Source of the DNA: Porphyromonadaceae bacterium UBA7572
GTDB lineage: Bacteria > Bacteroidota > Bacteroidia > Bacteroidales > Muribaculaceae
Assembly: GCA_002476625.1 (NCBI GenBank)
Contig: DLLC01000029.1
Span: 17,427-31,892, forward strand
Direction: 5' to 3'
Length of the DNA: 14,466 nucleotides
Shown here: positions 13,310 through 14,466 of the stretch, one piece after another
Position numbering within the stretch: position 1 is the stretch's first letter
How the letters are laid out: each line of letters begins with the position of its first letter
Translations under genes and position numbers: made by a program
The notes under the pieces: model-generated
What the model was told of the DNA's origin: nothing
Database searches by the model: none
What the model saw: the letters and a program-made list of their open reading frames with translations, nothing else

Positions 13310-13317
13310 CAAAATTA
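13310..13317 (-). promoter_or_regulatory. -7 promoter box TAATTTTG, candidate for gapA
   Basis: The minus strand reads TAATTTTG, matching TAnnTTTG and identical to the perR box, about 127 bases upstream of the gapA ATG. The -33 region is not convincing. It faces the plus-strand box at 13257-13264, so the two transcripts would overlap for roughly 40 bases. Confidence 0.4.
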
Positions 13318-13473
13318 ATACATTTTTTTGTGGTTAATCCTATTGTTAAAGGAAAAAATAATGGAAATTTTTCCTCAATTAAGATTGTTTAATATTTACA
13401 AGGTGTGAATGGGTGGCGCTTTCTCGCTCGTAGCGCCTGACTGCACAATTAACTGTTTAAAAATTACCAAACT

Positions 13474-13857
13474 ATGGGGTTTGTAAAAGAATTCAAGGAT
13501 TTTGCCGTTAAGGGCAATGTGATTGATATGGCCGTGGGTGTAATCATCGGCGCAGCGTTTGGAAAAATCGTCACTTCGGTGGTGGAAGACTTGCTGATGC
13601 CCATCGTGGGCATGCTCACCGGTGGCGTGGACTTCACCTCGCTGAAGCTACAGGTGGGCGACGCTGTGATCAGCTATGGCAACCTGATTCAAAACATCAT
13701 CGACTTTCTGATTGTGGCTTCCTGTATCTTCATGATGGTGAAAGGCATCAACAAATTCAAGAAGGCGCCCGAAGCACAGCCCGAGGCTCCTGCCGAGCCC
13801 ACGACCGAGGAAAAGCTGCTCGCCGAAATCCGCGACTTGCTGAAGGAAAAGAAATAA
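13474..13857 (+). CDS. mscL: Large-conductance mechanosensitive channel MscL
   Basis: A 127-residue inner-membrane protein that forms a pentameric pore opened by membrane tension, releasing solutes on hypo-osmotic shock. The N-terminal amphipathic helix MGFVKEFKDFAVKGN leads into the pore helix TM1 (about 15-43, with the small-residue pattern AVGVIIGAAFGKIV). A short periplasmic loop (VDFTSLKLQVGDAVISYGN) precedes TM2 (about 69-92, IIDFLIVASCIFMMV). A Pro/Ala/Glu linker and the C-terminal helical bundle EEKLLAEIRDLLKEKK follow. Length and layout are normal for the family. It is a single-gene unit, divergent from gapA and convergent with the lipoprotein gene, with a 54-base hairpin after it. 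Confidence 0.96.
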   Translation: MGFVKEFKDFAVKGNVIDMAVGVIIGAAFGKIVTSVVEDLLMPIVGMLTGGVDFTSLKLQVGDAVISYGNLIQNIIDFLIVASCIFMMVKGINKFKKAPEAQPEAPAEPTTEEKLLAEIRDLLKEKK

Positions 13858-13890
13858 CACTACACGCCATTCCTCTCTCACACATATAAT

Positions 13891-13944
13891 CAATACGCAG
13901 TAGTGGCTTACGCAAACTGTTGCCTGAGCCCCTACTGCGTATTG
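13891..13944. repeat. 54-base near-perfect hairpin between convergent genes
   Basis: CAATACGCAGTAG (13891-13903) pairs perfectly with CTACTGCGTATTG (13932-13944), 13 bp. After a T/C mismatch, GGCTTA (13905-13910) pairs with TGAGCC (13925-13930) with one G.T. After a C/C mismatch, GCAA (13912-13915) pairs with TTGC (13920-13923) around the tetraloop ACTG. That is 23 pairs with only two single mismatches. No T-run follows on either strand, so it is not a canonical intrinsic terminator, though it may still stop or stabilise the mscL transcript. Confidence 0.75.
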
Positions 13945-13963
13945 GACCTATTCCACCCCCTCC

Positions 13964-14466
13964 TTATCGTAGCACGCGCTGTGGGCGCTCCTTCACCGGA
14001 GCTTTGGCACCACCCTTTGCCGGTGCATAGTAATAGCCGTCATCCCAGCCGTAATAGTAGTCGTCCCACCGTGGCGAGCTGGTGTGCACAAGGTCGAATT
14101 CGTAGTTATAGCCGTCGTCGCTGTAAGCACGGCCTGTAAAATGATTGTCGGTGAGCCGATAGCGGTCGATATACAGGGTGTAGCCGTCTTCTATGAATTT
14201 GATTTCAATCACGCCGTCGCGCACGCGCCACTCAATGTTGCTGGCTATGTAGTCCCAAGGGGCTCCGCTGTAGTAGTCCACCCAGTGGCCGTAGCCCGAG
14301 GTGAAGCGAAACGGGTCGGTAGTGAAGTCCACATAGGAGTAGGTGGAGTTGTAGTAGCGCTCGTGATACTCGGCCTGCATGTGGGTGTAGCCTTCCCATG
14401 TGCCCTCCAGCCCGGAAGCTATATATTCGTCTTCGCACGAGGTGAGCGTGAGGCTCATTATGGCGG
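13964..14466 (-). CDS. Tyr-rich lipoprotein of unknown function, 5' end outside the window
   Basis: The frame runs off the right edge. An ATG at 14458 exists, but it would leave only MSLTLTS before a lipobox-like LTSC, too short and uncharged for a signal peptide, so the true start lies beyond the window and the visible codons (AIMSLTLTSC) are the end of a lipoprotein signal. The mature protein of about 155 residues reads as an all-beta fold (GTWEGY at its start, then IEWRVRDGVIEIKF, YTLYIDRYRL and HFTGRAYSD), in the style of lipocalin-like or DUF proteins of Bacteroidales. Tyr and Asp are strikingly frequent, especially in RWDDYYYGWDDGYYYAP near the end. The C terminus is basic (KGGAKAPVKERPQRVLR). 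I do not recognise the family. Confidence 0.65.
   Translation of the reverse strand, partial: AIMSLTLTSCEDEYIASGLEGTWEGYTHMQAEYHERYYNSTYSYVDFTTDPFRFTSGYGHWVDYYSGAPWDYIASNIEWRVRDGVIEIKFIEDGYTLYIDRYRLTDNHFTGRAYSDDGYNYEFDLVHTSSPRWDDYYYGWDDGYYYAPAKGGAKAPVKERPQRVLR

Noticed and set aside
1..14466. tRNA or rRNA genes, CRISPR arrays, transposases, integrases or prophage genes
   Set aside because: No tRNA-like cloverleaf, regularly spaced repeat, or mobile-element protein motif was recognised on either strand.

Overview
The window looks like chromosomal DNA from a member of the Bacteroidales (Bacteroidota), plausibly a Prevotellaceae- or Muribaculaceae-like gut organism; the genus cannot be fixed from the sequence. 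The main grounds are the gene families (paired DUF4230 proteins, a DUF2723/GT117 membrane protein of over 1200 residues, a small beta-flower repeat protein, a PorT-like outer-membrane barrel, an exported GH3 enzyme), the Bacteroidota-type -7 box TAnnTTTG upstream of several genes, and A/T-rich leaders in place of Shine-Dalgarno sites. No tRNA, rRNA, insertion sequence, phage gene or CRISPR array was seen; most of the region reads as ordinary core and housekeeping content.

Left part (1-4080, all minus strand): two overlapping DUF4230 genes (a lipoprotein, then a single-pass membrane protein), a terminator, an outer-membrane beta-barrel gene with its own promoter, a 303-base gap holding hairpins but no gene, then queG (epoxyqueuosine reductase, tRNA modification), whose start overlaps the end of a polysaccharide deacetylase gene.

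Centre (4081-10366): a very large DUF2723 membrane protein on the minus strand with a structured leader, a small secreted protein of unknown function, then a divergent pair of plus-strand genes, a six-repeat beta-flower protein and an exported NagZ-like GH3 glycosidase, closed by a strong, probably bidirectional terminator.

Right part (10367-14466): a minus-strand peroxide-defence cluster in transcription order perR, reverse-order rubrerythrin, classical rubrerythrin. A near-perfect Per-box-like palindrome lies on the perR promoter. PerR should sense peroxide with its bound metal and derepress the two rubrerythrins, which reduce H2O2 in this anaerobe. Upstream lie the glycolytic gene gapA with a textbook terminator, the divergent mechanosensitive channel gene mscL, a long 54-base hairpin without a U-tract, and the 3' part of a Tyr-rich lipoprotein gene cut by the window edge.

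The best leads are the PerR operator and cluster, the 54-base hairpin after mscL, the folded leader of the DUF2723 gene, the orphan plus-strand hairpin with T-run at 2322-2362, and the DUF4230 pair. I found no clear evidence of a wholly new multi-gene system.
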